From Notospermus geniculatus (taxonomy: Eukaryota > Nemertea > Pilidiophora > Heteronemertea > Lineidae): a stretch of 64,000 bases of DNA. Made by a program: the position numbers and the translations under genes. Below the pieces are notes generated by a model. It did no database searches. It was not told the origin of the DNA and saw only the letters and a program-made list of their open reading frames with translations. The first letter of the stretch is position 1. Each line of letters begins with the position of its first letter. Shown here piece by piece: positions 40,301 to 49,393 of the stretch. The stretch lies in the NCBI GenBank assembly GCA_002633025.1, contig NMRB01000933.1, positions 73,142 to 137,141 of the forward strand, in the 5' to 3' direction.

Positions 40301-41596
40301 NNNNNNNNNNNNNNNNNNNNNNNNNNNNNNNNNNNNNNNNNNNNNNNNNNNNNNNNNNNNNNNNNNNNNNNNNNNNNNNNNNNNNNNNNNNNNNNNNNNN
40401 NNNNNNNNNNNNNNNNNNNNNNNNNNNNNNNNNNNNNNNNNNNNNNNNNNNNNNNNNNNNNNNNNNNNNNNNNNNNNNNNNNNNNNNNNNNNNNNNNNNN
40501 NNNNNNAAATAATGGTCATCAGAGCTGTCTAGGATGTGATGAGTGTGTTCATCATATCACATTTCGAGTTCGAAAATGCGAATCGAGACTTTTTAATAGA
40601 CCCCTTGCGCTTGTCCGTACAGGGTGTAAACAATAGCCTCGCCCCAGGCGAAAATGCAGAGAATGTGCAGTGAGCCGTTGTACATCGTTCGTGTTTTCAC
40701 CTGGGGCGAGGCTATTGTTTACACCCTGGACGGACAAGCGCAAGGGGTCTATACGCGAAACTGAATAATGTTTACTCCCCATGCAACCTCGATTCGTGAC
40801 ATTTTCAACCCTATCATGCCTATCCTGGCTGTGTAAATTCAGGTGGTGAGGTTTTTGCGTTTTTGCGTTTTGCGTTGCGTTTTTGCGTAAACTCCAGTAA
40901 GCCTTTTGGCACAGGAGTTATTTTTTCTTTAGTCAGATTTTGTTCTCAGGCCAGGAAATTAAAAACGCATCAGACGCATTAGAATTGTCAAATTTTGCCA
41001 GACCTCGGCGCTGCCTCGGCTGTCTGTTGGGCTGGATTCGCCCCGTTTCTGCCGAGCCTGCTTGTCTGCCCTACCTAAATCAGAGTAACAGGGTCTCAGA
41101 TGATGCGCTTTTGCGTGTGCGATATGGGTACCAAAAATGTCCATAAAAGCTGTCAAGTTCAAGTCACCTACCTATGAGGCCAAGAAGAAACAGAATCCAG
41201 ATAATACGCCGTACGACATGGGAACTCCTGTANTCTGTTGGGCTGGATTCGCCCCGTTTCTGCCGAGCCTGCTTGTCTGCCCTACCTAAATCAGAGTAAC
41301 AGGGTCTCAGATGATGCGCTTTTGCGTGTGCGATATGGGTACCAAAAATGCCCATAAAAGCTGTCAAGTTCAAGTCACCTACCTATGAGGCCAAGAAGAA
41401 ACAGAATCCAGATAATACGCCGTACGACATGGGAACTCCTGTACAAATTGTTCACTCCATGCATATCCAGCACCGTGGGCAACTCGCTGAAACGCCACTG
41501 AGCCAAGGCTGCCCTTGTCCTCGCGTCGGTGTCCTCGTGACCTCCATTTTTTAGTCGCTCTTGGTATCCGCTCATCTCGTATGTATCCATACCCAT
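31335..41596 (-). CDS. DEG/ENaC (acid-sensing/peptide-gated type) sodium channel, ten exons
   Basis: Exons on the minus strand, high to low: 41596-41383, 39346-38920, 38475-38366, 36996-36833, 36331-36073, 34678-34600, 34152-34095, 33011-32920, 32075-32000, 31469-31335. All borders are AG/GT and all phases agree. The total is 1614 bp (537 residues plus stop), the usual family length. Visible features: the N-terminal His-Gly gating motif (LDMHGVNN); TM1 (RRIIWILFLLGLIGGVCCWQ); finger/palm segment RLDFPAVTFCNINPFR; HPQFGNCYTFN; LPFPEDHGQLVATG; Cys-rich thumb (CSKTCIQKAIVAQCKCKYAL, ELNCSQACPLRC); TM2 with ELYVGMSIVTFFQLTEF, where GMS stands at the G-x-S selectivity filter. It is a trimeric plasma-membrane cation channel; the ligand (protons, peptides or other) cannot be told. 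The start at 41596 is the nearest ATG to the domain; 41728 is an in-frame alternative. Introns are full of MITEs. Confidence 0.92.
31640..31955 (-). repeat. AGCTCACC-type repeat in channel intron 9
   Basis: Carries AAATGGTCCATGGACCATAT, GCCACCTGGCGGCCATATTC and TCATAGGTCATCTGACCTA, and ends CTCACGGGTGAGCTAAAAA. It lies between the last two channel exons. Confidence 0.65.
32118..32570 (-). CDS. Unassigned Cys-rich open frame in channel intron 8
   Basis: 150 codons on the minus strand between channel exons 8 and 9. The C-terminal half has six cysteines (YPCQYRSATTCVCRP, SCDRTWKNGECQWVFC) and protein-like composition, but the N-terminal half overlaps a dispersed repeat (GHGPFHKM matches the ATGGCCCATGGACC repeat). 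No family recognised; possibly a transposon-derived or relic exon. Confidence 0.2.
   Translation of the reverse strand: MYLYFIFPSVCLGHSISGPGNYGGVHLKLLMFLTWMGSFTCPLQRNKVTRYKAIHPCSEHMGHGPFHKMRSLDVQYPCQYRSATTCVCRPVSEDVDQDGGYYNTISTSTGKVGNQSDKSCDRTWKNGECQWVFCTIYKHERETVTYQASD
33050..33890. repeat. Inverted-repeat element with CATTTCGCCTACTC tandem arms
   Basis: Left arm 33050-33245 and right arm 33610-33890 are inverted relatives. Both consist of short tandem CCCATTTCGCCTAC units followed by a conserved stretch (TGGAATGGCTGTTTTTGTTC on the left). It fills the intron between channel exons 7 and 8. Confidence 0.6.
34040..34072. repeat. Poly-C and CA microsatellite
   Basis: A run of about 14 C followed by (CA)n, 23 bp from channel exon 7. 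Confidence 0.9.
34745..35340. repeat. Complex inverted repeat in channel intron 5
   Basis: GCAAGATGCAAAATCAGCGG at 34889 recurs inverted near 35245, with about 80 bp of matching arm. The phrase CTCCGGCCGCCGCACT appears twice in direct orientation (34846 and 35280). No coding sequence. Confidence 0.55.
35385..36055. repeat. Diverged inverted repeat next to channel exon 5
   Basis: Arms 35385-35530 and 35920-36055 match at roughly 80 percent in inverted orientation (shared GGTGTACATTC and ATGGCCGACTT). The right arm ends about 20 bp from channel exon 5. Confidence 0.55.
36353..36701. mobile_element. TTAA-site MITE in channel intron 4
   Basis: Ends TTAAAGGGAGACGCCACTCA and, inverted, CGGAGTCTCCCTTTAA, with TTAA at both ends. 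Related 5'-end copies are at 46052-46354 and 53287-53579. Non-coding. Confidence 0.75.
37699..38303. mobile_element. Tc1/mariner-like MITE in channel intron 3
   Basis: Inverted ends AAATTATTAGACCACCTCT and AGAGGTGGTCTAATAATTT, about 22 bp, in the style of Tc1/mariner termini (GGTCTAATAATTTT). The interior (about 560 bp) has no transposase frame. Confidence 0.6.
38784..38914. mobile_element. Hairpin MITE abutting channel exon 2 donor
   Basis: AGCGAGGTTTCGAAATCAAA and its inverted copy ending CGAAACCTCCCT enclose about 60 bp. ATT flanks both sides. On the channel strand the donor reads AAG-GTAAT and then the element starts, so intron position +6 onward is transposon. The terminus AGGGAGGTTTCG is shared with the hairpin at 49879. 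Confidence 0.75.
39423..39727 (-). mobile_element. tRNA-derived SINE with AACTTT-repeat tail
   Basis: On the minus strand: a tRNA-like head with the B-box GGGTTCGAATCCC (39655-39725), a central part containing TGGGCAGGTCTCTTTGCC, and a 3' tail of (TTTAAC)n at 39423-39452. It is in the channel's first intron. Confidence 0.65.
39830..39903 (-). repeat. tRNA-like SINE head
   Basis: Minus strand: TAGCTGAGTCGGCTAGAGCG (A-box region) and CCTGGTTCGACTCTCGA (B-box). The anticodon stem is unpaired. Same family as 1437-1512. Confidence 0.6.
40175..40506. other. Assembly gap (332 N)
   Basis: Undetermined bases in the first channel intron. Confidence 0.99.
40597..40751. mobile_element. Hairpin MITE in channel intron 1
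   Basis: TAGACCCCTTGCGCTTGTCC and about 45 further bases (through GTTTACACC / GGTGTAAAC and GCCTCGCCCCAGG) are repeated inverted around a loop of about 35 bp. Non-coding. Confidence 0.8.
41023..41443. other. Assembly duplication around single N (41233)
   Basis: 210 bp at 41023-41232 are repeated at 41234-41443 with one mismatch, separated by one N. The repeat includes the last 61 bp of channel exon 1. This is the pattern of two overlapping contig or haplotype ends left unmerged. Confidence 0.85.
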
Positions 41597-41739
41597 TTTA
41601 TGATCAGCCGGATGTCCTTTTAGCGAATCTCTTCCGTAAACACTGCTATTCCAAATATAGTTATTCCGTTCGAGTTGCTGCTGCGATGGCCTTTTCCGAA
41701 ATAAACATGTAAACATGACAAATAGCATGCAAAATATAC

Positions 41740-42890
41740 TCGTAACAAGAACCAGGGGCTTGTTTCATAAAGCAAAAGAGGGTTGCATAACAGTCGATAC
41801 TGATAGATATTTAGGGTCCCTATTAAATTTGCGAGAACTGGAGAGGACGTTTCCTTGTATATCATAGGCCTTATCGCACCTAGCACATGGCTAATCAGTA
41901 TTAAATCAGCGAAGCGGAAAGGGCCCAACCATCAGCGCCCCCGCTGTACATTCACAATGCATTGCCCTGTGCATGGCGTGCATTTTTTGTAAACATTGGC
42001 CAATAAAAGTAACTTCCAAAAGCCGTTTGCGCCTAAACTACCTACCTACCTAGGAGGCATTATGGATTGATTCAAATCGATAAATTATTGACCACTGACC
42101 GTCTTTGCGATCCTCCGGTGACGCCCATGTGTAGGGTTTCTTTATATACCAAAATATGGTCTTATCCTGATAACTACAAGATATCCGTCAACCATGTAAC
42201 AGTGAGCGGATCTTGGATGACTGAATATTTAATTTATTTACAAGACAGGCCTACCTTTCATCTACCTGCGAGGACGGTGTCCATGCTCTGGGAAGAAAAA
42301 TTGACCTCGTCAACCACTGACCATTGCTGGGAACGTAATCCGAATAGCGTCGCTGCATTATCAGGTGTGAAAAGAATATTCACACATATGCTACAAGTGT
42401 ATTGCTTAGTCCTCTGTATACCATGCACAGCAAACTATATACTATTAATTGAAACGTCAATAGAGTGTTATTGAGTCGATCTCTCCGTCGGACAAATGAG
42501 GCCATATTATGTAATATTATAGGGATTTAGAATGGCTTTCATGGTGAATCGATCGTATGGCAAACGGCGTCACGCTTAAAAGGTCTGCCATAATTTTCCA
42601 CCAGTATGTACAGTCATGGACACAAGTTTATACCCTGAATATTTCAAATAATACTGGACCAATTTTAACACGGGTTGTTCCACATGAAATTACATTAGTA
42701 CATAATGTCTCTGCATCAAAATTTGGAAAACTTGGAAATATCGTAATTACGTAATAGTCATCAGAAAAATCCTAAAAATTAACATTTTTATTGTGTATTT
42801 TTTGTGACTTTTGTTGCAGTTTTAATTAGAGTGGAACCTTCTAAGGATTTGGAGCTTTGTATCATCAAAATCTGTTGAGTGATTGCATTC
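41740..42890. other. Intergenic region, no gene recognised
   Basis: A 135-codon frame at 42067-42474 (plus) has no recognised domain and no supporting context; I regard it as possibly chance. No other exon seen. Confidence 0.35.
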
Positions 42891-42895
42891 TTTCA

Positions 42896-43200
42896 AATAA
42901 GGTGGCGCCCTCCTGGCGTCGTGGGTGGGGTCAATCATGTTCTGAGCCTTCGTTTGAGGTGTTTGCAGGGCGTTTGCAATTCTCTTGCTCGTCGCATGGG
43001 GGTTTTTTGTTCGTTCACGTCAGCTTTAATCTGGTCGGAAAATTTGTAATAAGGGGAAAGAAGAAAATGAGAAGTGTGCCGAATAGCCTTGGCGGGAAAG
43101 TATCCAGCTCATTCACTTCTGAGATATCTACCAGAAAGTGCCTGAGGAAGACTCCGTTTGGGGTCGAAAATGTGCGAAATTCGCAGACGATTTTACTGTC
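42896..43200 (+). mobile_element. SINE body fragment joined to Penelope-like terminal motif
   Basis: 42898-43028 repeats the SINE body of 30640-30806 (AATAAGGTGGCGCCCTCCTGG to GTCAGCTTTAA). It is followed at 43138-43190 by CCTGAGGAAGACTCC-GTTT-GGGGTCGAAA, a stem bounded by CTGAGGA and GAAA as in a hammerhead core. Confidence 0.5.
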
Positions 43201-43404
43201 ATACAGCTAACGATGAACACCTTACATGTTCACCACTTTTAATCCATGGCAACAGCATGCATTTGCCGCTTAATAAGTTCGTGCATATCCCACCCCTCTT
43301 ATCGCTGCGAGAGGTCTACCATTGTGTAGCCTACGGCTGTTTTAAGGCTGAGGTATTGTCAGGCTTAGGATCGTATAGGCCTACATGAAGTGTAGGAATG
43401 TGGC

Positions 43405-43682
43405 TAATTGCATTTTCCCCTAAACACGTGCATGAGCGAAACACATGGCCTATCTGGGACATTAAATGTGTAAATTAACCATTAAAAGTTAATCGTTCAG
43501 TTCTGCTTTCGCGATCATGGTTAGTCCTTTAGAAAATGCATCCATCCATGCGTGTAGGGTCCACTTGCATTTTGTACACACCAAAACAAAAAAAAGCTAA
43601 ATTAGTGGCAATGGTGTAATTATGAATATTTGGGCTATTTGCACGCTACATGAATGATGAGGCATGTACCGTCAAGGCTAAA
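43405..43682. repeat. Diverged copy of the tetraspanin-like gene's upstream segment
   Basis: Homologous to 27740-28014. Further on, 43235-43385 and 44200-44305 are also diverged duplicates of each other (CTACCATTGTGTA, GGCTGTTTTAAGGC, GGCTTAGGATC). Confidence 0.55.
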
Positions 43683-44323
43683 TTGCCAACTAAAAATATC
43701 CAGATCCTGAAAGTCGCACATGTTCAACTTCAGCGACTAGTTGACAACTGTATCCTGAAGACAGCCAATGAAATTCGCTTTACATTCCACGTGGCCTAAC
43801 GTGACCACGTGACCTAATCACCACGTCAATTAAAATCAAAGGAAATCTGTGTCGACATAAGCACTCAAAAGACGGCGATAAACTAGCTCCAGGTAGTTGC
43901 GACCGATCGGTATTTTTCTAGTCGGTGGCGACATAAGTTATCAGTTGCAACTTGTTGACGCTGTTTCTATCACAGCGTAGGGCGACATAAGCGACGCTTA
44001 ATACCGCCCAGGGCGGAGACACCGCAATATTTCTTCGATTTACTTAATAATTGTATGGAAGAGTCCGCTTCTAGAGTCATGATTTTTCAAGAGATTCACT
44101 GGAACTGTTGTCAGTTTCTTGCGCAAGATCGCAGGTCGGTCCCAGGAAATGCCCACAATCACGCAACGTGACGAAATAGTCGCACAACCAAAACATATCC
44201 CCCCTTTTATCGCCACGAAATGCCTACCATTGTGTACGGCTGTTTTAAGGCAGTCTATGGAGGCGGTATTGGAACTGCGGTATTGTCCGGCTTAGGATCT
44301 TTTGGTATCACATAAGCATTTTT

Positions 44324-44419
44324 GAGCCAACTCTAGACTCGAAAGTGAGGTGTTCGAGCCAACTCTAGACTCGAAAGTGAGGTGTTCGAGCCAACTCTAG
44401 ACTCGAAAGTGAGGTGTTC
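44324..44419 (+). repeat. Three tandem copies of a 32-bp unit
   Basis: Three identical units beginning GAGCCAACTCTAGACTCGAA and ending GAGGTGTTC. Confidence 0.9.
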
Positions 44420-44805
44420 CAAAATAGAGTCGTACCATCAGTTGAACATTGTTATGTTTCAAACGTGCATAACTGGTTTCGTTAATTGCACGGTTCACGG
44501 GCAACTCTCCGTCCGATGTGGTCGAAATATTGGTATCTACCACGCGAAACGAAAAGTTGCCAGAGTGTACCTGGCAATGACGCAGTGTTCGTGACGAATG
44601 AAAACACTAAAACATCCCGCAGACTGCGCCTGACTCTATTGGCACTTAGAAGTGAGTTTGGACTAATACACTTATGCTAACTAGCGAACAACTTAAAGCT
44701 GAACTTAATAGATATAAACCCCATTGTTGAGGTGTTAATTTCTGTCTCACAGAATTATTCCTACATGCTTCCCGGTTCCCATTGTCGGCAGCTGTAATGA
44801 ACAGT

Positions 44806-44902
44806 GGCCTGTTTCAAAAAGTTACTTGAAGCTAATGGTACCTTTAACCAAATGGAAATGCATGGTACCATTAGCTTAAAGTCACTTTATGAAACAGGCT
44901 CC
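44806..44902. repeat. Hairpin MITE
   Basis: CCTGTTTCAAAAAGTTACTT … GGTACC paired with an inverted copy ending CATTTATGAAACAGG-like sequence. A half copy (CTTGTTTCATAAAGC) is at 41759. It lies about 65 bp downstream of the GPCR stop. Confidence 0.65.
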
Positions 44903-44968
44903 TGAACGTTATTCAAATGAACGTTTGGATTGACGCGTTCGAAGAGATATCCCAAAGGTATAATCTGG

Positions 44969-46033
44969 TTACTTTGCTGTTTGTTGGCATTTTAACATTT
45001 TGCAAAATGCCTGTCTAAACTGTCTCCCGCAAATACAATAAAGAATGAAATTACTGCTGTGGTTGATGGCATTGAGGAAAATGCCTATCGGTTGCATATA
45101 CAGGCCACTGATCGTGCTTACAATTTGGAGTAAATCAGTCCTATCACCATAAGGATTGGCATACACTCCGTCAATTACTTGACAAATGGCAAGTGGAGAA
45201 ACAAGGCATAGGAACACCGAACTCACGACTAACAACATGATCGTCATACTGTTGAGTTTCTTCGTCGATCTTGGTATATTCTGCAACTGTCTCCTCTGCT
45301 TATTCTGACCTATAACCTTATAAATGATAGAGGCGTTACACAGGATGATGCACGTGAAGGGCAGACAGAAAGATACAAGAGTATTTGTAAAATATTCAAA
45401 CATCCAAAGCTGATAATCGCTGTCGATACTGTAGCAAAATGACGCTTTCATAAACGGGTCGTACTCAGTTCGGAAGAAATACAGGCGCTGTCCAAAAAGA
45501 CCGAAATGTACGATTAGCACTTTTAGAATAGCAACACTTGTCCATTTTTTAGTGCAGAGGACTCTGGCCTTCAAAGGATACGTCACCGATATCCATCTTT
45601 CAACACTGACCAGAACGACCATCCAATGAGAAAAGGGTGGAATGAGATCGTGAAAAAAATTGTAGAGCGGACATGCTGCGTCTGACCATGTCTGCCATGA
45701 TATTACGACTTGGCCTTGAGATATTGTGCTTAGAGTCGTATCCAGAGGCTCAAACAAAAGCACGGCTGTGTCAGATAACGCGAGCACTGTGAGTAATAAT
45801 CTGGTCGAGACCTGTCCTATTTTGCCAACACTGACCACTCCTATTGTCAACGAATTTAGTATAATTCCCGATATAAATATCACGGGTACGCCTATATCGT
45901 TCAGATAGCTAAGAAAAATCAACAACTGATCAGACAAGCTATCGAATACATCATTGCAAAATATTACGTCATAACCATACAGTTCGCAGAATGTTGAGTC
46001 CTTTCCACCAGTATCATTCAAGTCTGCTACAAC
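44969..46033 (-). CDS. Rhodopsin-class GPCR (peptide-receptor-like), main exon
   Basis: 354 codons plus stop in one exon, entered in phase 0 after the acceptor TTCTGTACAG. Seven helices are visible: TM1 with ILNSLTIGVV (N1.50), TM2 LALSDTAVLL (D2.50), TM3 ending in ERWISVTYPL (E-R-W in place of D/E-R-Y), TM6 VFLCLVSPL, TM7 NHSSNFILYCI (N-x-x-x-Y variant of NPxxY without the proline). Cysteines before TM3 (AACPLYNFF) and in loop 2 (ASFCYSI) fit the conserved disulfide. The class is plasma-membrane and G-protein coupled; the ligand is unknown, and the layout resembles invertebrate neuropeptide receptors. There is no ATG at the exon start (the frame begins VVADLNDTGG), so a short upstream exon must carry the start; it was not found. 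Confidence 0.85.
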   Translation of the reverse strand, partial: VVADLNDTGGKDSTFCELYGYDVIFCNDVFDSLSDQLLIFLSYLNDIGVPVIFISGIILNSLTIGVVSVGKIGQVSTRLLLTVLALSDTAVLLFEPLDTTLSTISQGQVVISWQTWSDAACPLYNFFHDLIPPFSHWMVVLVSVERWISVTYPLKARVLCTKKWTSVAILKVLIVHFGLFGQRLYFFRTEYDPFMKASFCYSIDSDYQLWMFEYFTNTLVSFCLPFTCIILCNASIIYKVIGQNKQRRQLQNIPRSTKKLNSMTIMLLVVSSVFLCLVSPLAICQVIDGVYANPYGDRTDLLQIVSTISGLYMQPIGIFLNAINHSSNFILYCICGRQFRQAFCKMLKCQQTAK

Positions 46034-46051
46034 CTGTACAGAAGAAAAAAT

Positions 46052-46354
46052 TTAAAGGGAGACTCCACTCATTGTAAACTTTTGAATTTCTATCAATCCA
46101 TAGAGACTAATGCCATGAATTGTGATGTCACTAGTGCTAATAGGCTGACGACCTTTGTAGTGAATGAGCTAATAGGCCTACTGTGACTGCCTAATCCTAT
46201 TGGTTGTTCCTTCATAAACACGCATTGAGCACACATGACATCACATGTACTGTGCAATGGTCCCCTTCGGATTCAATTCAAATACTTAAACTGATGAGTT
46301 TGCTGATTTTTAAAAAAATCTGACATGTTGCAGATATCAATGAACTTGAATGTA
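46052..46354. mobile_element. TTAA-type MITE, left part
   Basis: Begins TTAAAGGGAGACTCCACTC like 36353-36701 and follows it to GAATGTATTAA, where a second TTAA element begins. The right terminus is missing. Confidence 0.65.
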
Positions 46355-46569
46355 TTAAAGGATCACGGTATTGGATCTCTAATGCGTTATTTGACTGCCG
46401 ACGTGGAGGGAGCCACCTAGCGGCTGCGAAACGAACTACAAAAATGAGGCCCACAAAATGTACGCAGTAAATCGAGCATTTGCCGACAACGTAGTTAGTC
46501 CCTGGGTTGGAGAGTGGCGTGGTGGCACCGGCTGTCGAGGAAAAAGTCGCAATACCGCGGTCCTTTTAA
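46355..46569. mobile_element. TTAA-site MITE (GGATCACGGTATTGG type), copy 1
   Basis: 215 bp with TTAA at both ends. Left terminus AAAGGATCACGGTATTGG; right terminus, inverted, CGCAATACCGCGGTCCTTTT. It recurs at 53834-54048 in the duplicate. Confidence 0.75.
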
Positions 46570-46800
46570 ACAATTCGAAGATGTCTAGACAGGCAGCTCT
46601 TGATTATTGTCTTGGAGATGGTTCCAATTCATGGCGCGGGGGGACTGTGCTGACATTCATCATACCTCATGTATTGTTATCTCATCCATGATTCTGATGA
46701 TGCACAGCAAAGTTGACGAGATTTTCAATGTTCTTCGCGTGAAACTTGGTTCGTAGCGCTATACAATTTTTCCACCCAGCTTGCACGGCTAGGCTATACA

Positions 46801-47103
46801 TTACGTTGCAGTGAACTCATCAACCGAAGTCTTTTCAAGTATCGTTGAATAAAGTGTCCGGCAACAATGCAACACTGCAAAAGCAATATCTTCACATAGA
46901 GGGGCACGGTCGATTGAAGTAGTCGCCGATACAGACACTACATTGTACACTGCAGTAGTGCATTTCTGCATATCTACTACTTCAGCTAAACATGGTCCCA
47001 CTAATAGGTAGTGAAGATACTGCCTCTTACCATCGGTTGCCAGATGTGGTATGAATGCCAAAATTTTCTCAACATTGAGTACCGGTACGCATCTTCCAAT
47101 CAA
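46801..47103 (-). CDS. Unassigned open frame conserved in the duplication
   Basis: 100 codons with protein-like composition (HLATDGKRQYLHYLLVGPCL, TTSIDRAPLCEDIAFAVLHC). An adjacent minus-strand frame (47453-47100) contains a hydrophobic helix (SSIFTATIYMLLTVILSLSF) followed by basic residues. In the duplicate (54264-54560) a one-base deletion breaks the frame. Possibly part of an unrecognised membrane-protein gene or a relic. Confidence 0.25.
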   Translation of the reverse strand: MIGRCVPVLNVEKILAFIPHLATDGKRQYLHYLLVGPCLAEVVDMQKCTTAVYNVVSVSATTSIDRAPLCEDIAFAVLHCCRTLYSTILEKTSVDEFTAT

Positions 47104-47615
47104 TCATCATTCGATTTGCATTTAAGCATTTTTGCAGTGATGTAGGTCCGTATTTTGCGAAAAAAAGATAATGATAAAATTACTGTTAACAGCATGTATA
47201 TTGTTGCAGTGAAAATAGACGACATTTGAAAAAAACGTGTTGGCATACTAGCTACCAATGCGCGCAACTGAAAACTCGGGATCAAATGACTAATTGCATA
47301 CAGCGTGAGTGGCGAAGCAAGTTTAACTTGCATGCTGGACTTCATGTACACGTATCCTTCAGAGCAAAATTTCACATCGCAATGCCACCCGTTCACGGTC
47401 AAAGACAAATAAATTCGAGTAAAAGGTGGGATGGGAAATCTGACGCAACACATCGGCCGAATTTGTCCTCAACATTTTTAGATCCGGGGAGTGACACCAT
47501 GCTGGCGAGAGTGGAGAGTGTGGCCGTATGTTTGGAGTTTGAATTCTAATTGGCTATACCTATCCTCATAATATCCATAGCGGAGGATCGTGGTGCCAAG
47601 CAGACCCATTCATGC

Positions 47616-48398
47616 GGGTAGTATGTAAACATTGAAACGTTTCAAAAGAAACGGGCCAAATGAAACGACCCAAAAAACATGCTAAATCTGAAGTTGCATG
47701 GCAGAAACGGCGTAATTTTGTTTGTGCAGTTCATTTTTGGCACTTTCATGGCATAATGGCATTAAAATCTCTCAAAACACACGTCTCCCGTTCAAAACAC
47801 ACGTGTTGTTATTGTTTACATGACACCCTGCTTCCCATTCATTCAATGTTCAAGATCTCCGATCCCAAATATGGAAGTCGTCGCTTCAGAAATTCTCTAT
47901 GCGATTATAATTACCTTTTATCTATACCATGTATACTGGTACTTTCTCTATATGTCACTCGCCATGGTTATTTTCTGTGAGGAATTTGTGTGAGGCCTCA
48001 AAACGTCTTCAAAATATACCGTTTTTGATATTGGGCAAAGTTTGTAAGACAATGTGCATGCGAGTTGTGAATAGATAACATGGATAATAAGCCATGAGCA
48101 TTCCAACCAATTAGCGTACTCCGATCATTCCATTATGAGGGGTGCGAGGTTGGGGAGAGGAAAATGTGACGTCGTTCCCCGCAGTGTAGCCTAAATCTGG
48201 CTAAGAAATCGCAGAAAAAGCTAAAATGATGATAAAAATCATGAAGGCATCGGGTAATCTACATTCCTCTATTCACACAATGTAAAATAATATAGGTTTT
48301 TGGTATTTTTGTTATGATTTTTCGTATTTCTAAAAACATTTTGGGTCGTTTCATTTGGCTCGTTTCTTTTGAAACGTTTCAATGTTTACATACTACCC
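47616..48398. mobile_element. hAT-like non-autonomous element with 8-bp target duplication
   Basis: Inverted ends of about 60 bp starting GGGTAGTATGTAAACATTGA, flanked by ATTCATGC on both sides (47608-47615 and 48399-48406). The second duplication copy lacks it (56100-56150). An interior frame at 47660-47980 has no recognisable transposase. Confidence 0.8.
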
Positions 48399-49181
48399 AT
48401 TCATGCGTGCGGCCAATCTGCGAAGGCGTGTACAGCGAAGTGCGTATAAAATCGGTGCTTCGGATGGGGGATGTCTGCATTCTTATAAATGATATAGCCA
48501 CTTGAATTGTGGTTCTAGGTGGACCAGAATAAAAGTTATGGCCAAAACTCTTTTTCCAGGCATAACTTGGCGGCCATCATGAAAATAAAGATGGCGCCCA
48601 CCAGGGGGCGTTTTTCACGTGGCACCCGTCTTTAAATTAATCAGTATTAATAACTGCGCCAGTGTGCCAAATTTGCTGCTTTTATACGATTTTACCCCTT
48701 ATCGGCAGGATTAGATATTCCATTTTGCGACCTGACCATGACTTCTTCATCTGATGCCGACTGTCCGTCGTGGGCAAGCAATCGAGGTGCGACCTGACAT
48801 CAGCATTACTGTTCTGTAAAACGCATATATACTGTGGTTCGGGGTATTTGAAAAACCTGGATGACTGAATTTACTCGATTGTGCCTCATTGCTCTCCGCC
48901 GCCTGAACTAGTTCATTATTAGCTGAACTACTTGAACAAAAACAGGAGATTCCAGCTTTGAAAGAAGACCACCACGCCATAGTGGTGGTTAAGAAAGAGA
49001 AATAGAAACGGCCATAGAGGCACGTTCAAAGTACCTCCAGAACATGATAGACAACCAGCCTATTTGGTGGCGCCACTGTGTACCCTGTACATGTAGGCCA
49101 AATTTTGCTTCGATTGGACTTCAAACATGGCCGCCAGGCAGCCATCTTGAAAAATTGGTTTCGGCCCATATCTAATCAATA

Positions 49182-49393
49182 TTAAAGGAGCACGGTATTG
49201 CCGCTTTTTCTCGACAGCCGGCGCCACTGCGCCACTCTCCAACCCGAGGGACTAACTACGTTTCGGCGAATGACCCGATTTACTGCGTACATTTTGTAAT
49301 GCATTTTTGTAGTTCGTCCTACTGCCGCTAGGTGGCTCCCTCTACGTCGGCAGTCAAATAACGCATTTCAGATCCAATACCGTGCTCCTTTAA
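49182..49393. mobile_element. TTAA-site MITE (GGAGCACGGTATTG type)
   Basis: 212 bp, TTAA at both ends, termini AAAGGAGCACGGTATTGC and CAATACCGTGCTCCTTT. Absent from the corresponding place in copy 2 (near 56600). Confidence 0.8.

Noticed and set aside
40079-40636. Open frames of 146 and 166 codons
   Set aside because: Again produced by the 332-N gap.
41164-41373. A second, separate channel first exon
   Set aside because: It is the assembly duplicate around the N at 41233, differing from the real exon region by one base.
46458-46691. 77-codon frame present identically at 53937-54170
   Set aside because: It lies across a TTAA MITE and its flank; conservation is explained by the segmental duplication.
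47660-47980. 106-codon frame inside the hAT-like element
   Set aside because: No transposase motif and no similarity to a known family; the element is non-autonomous.
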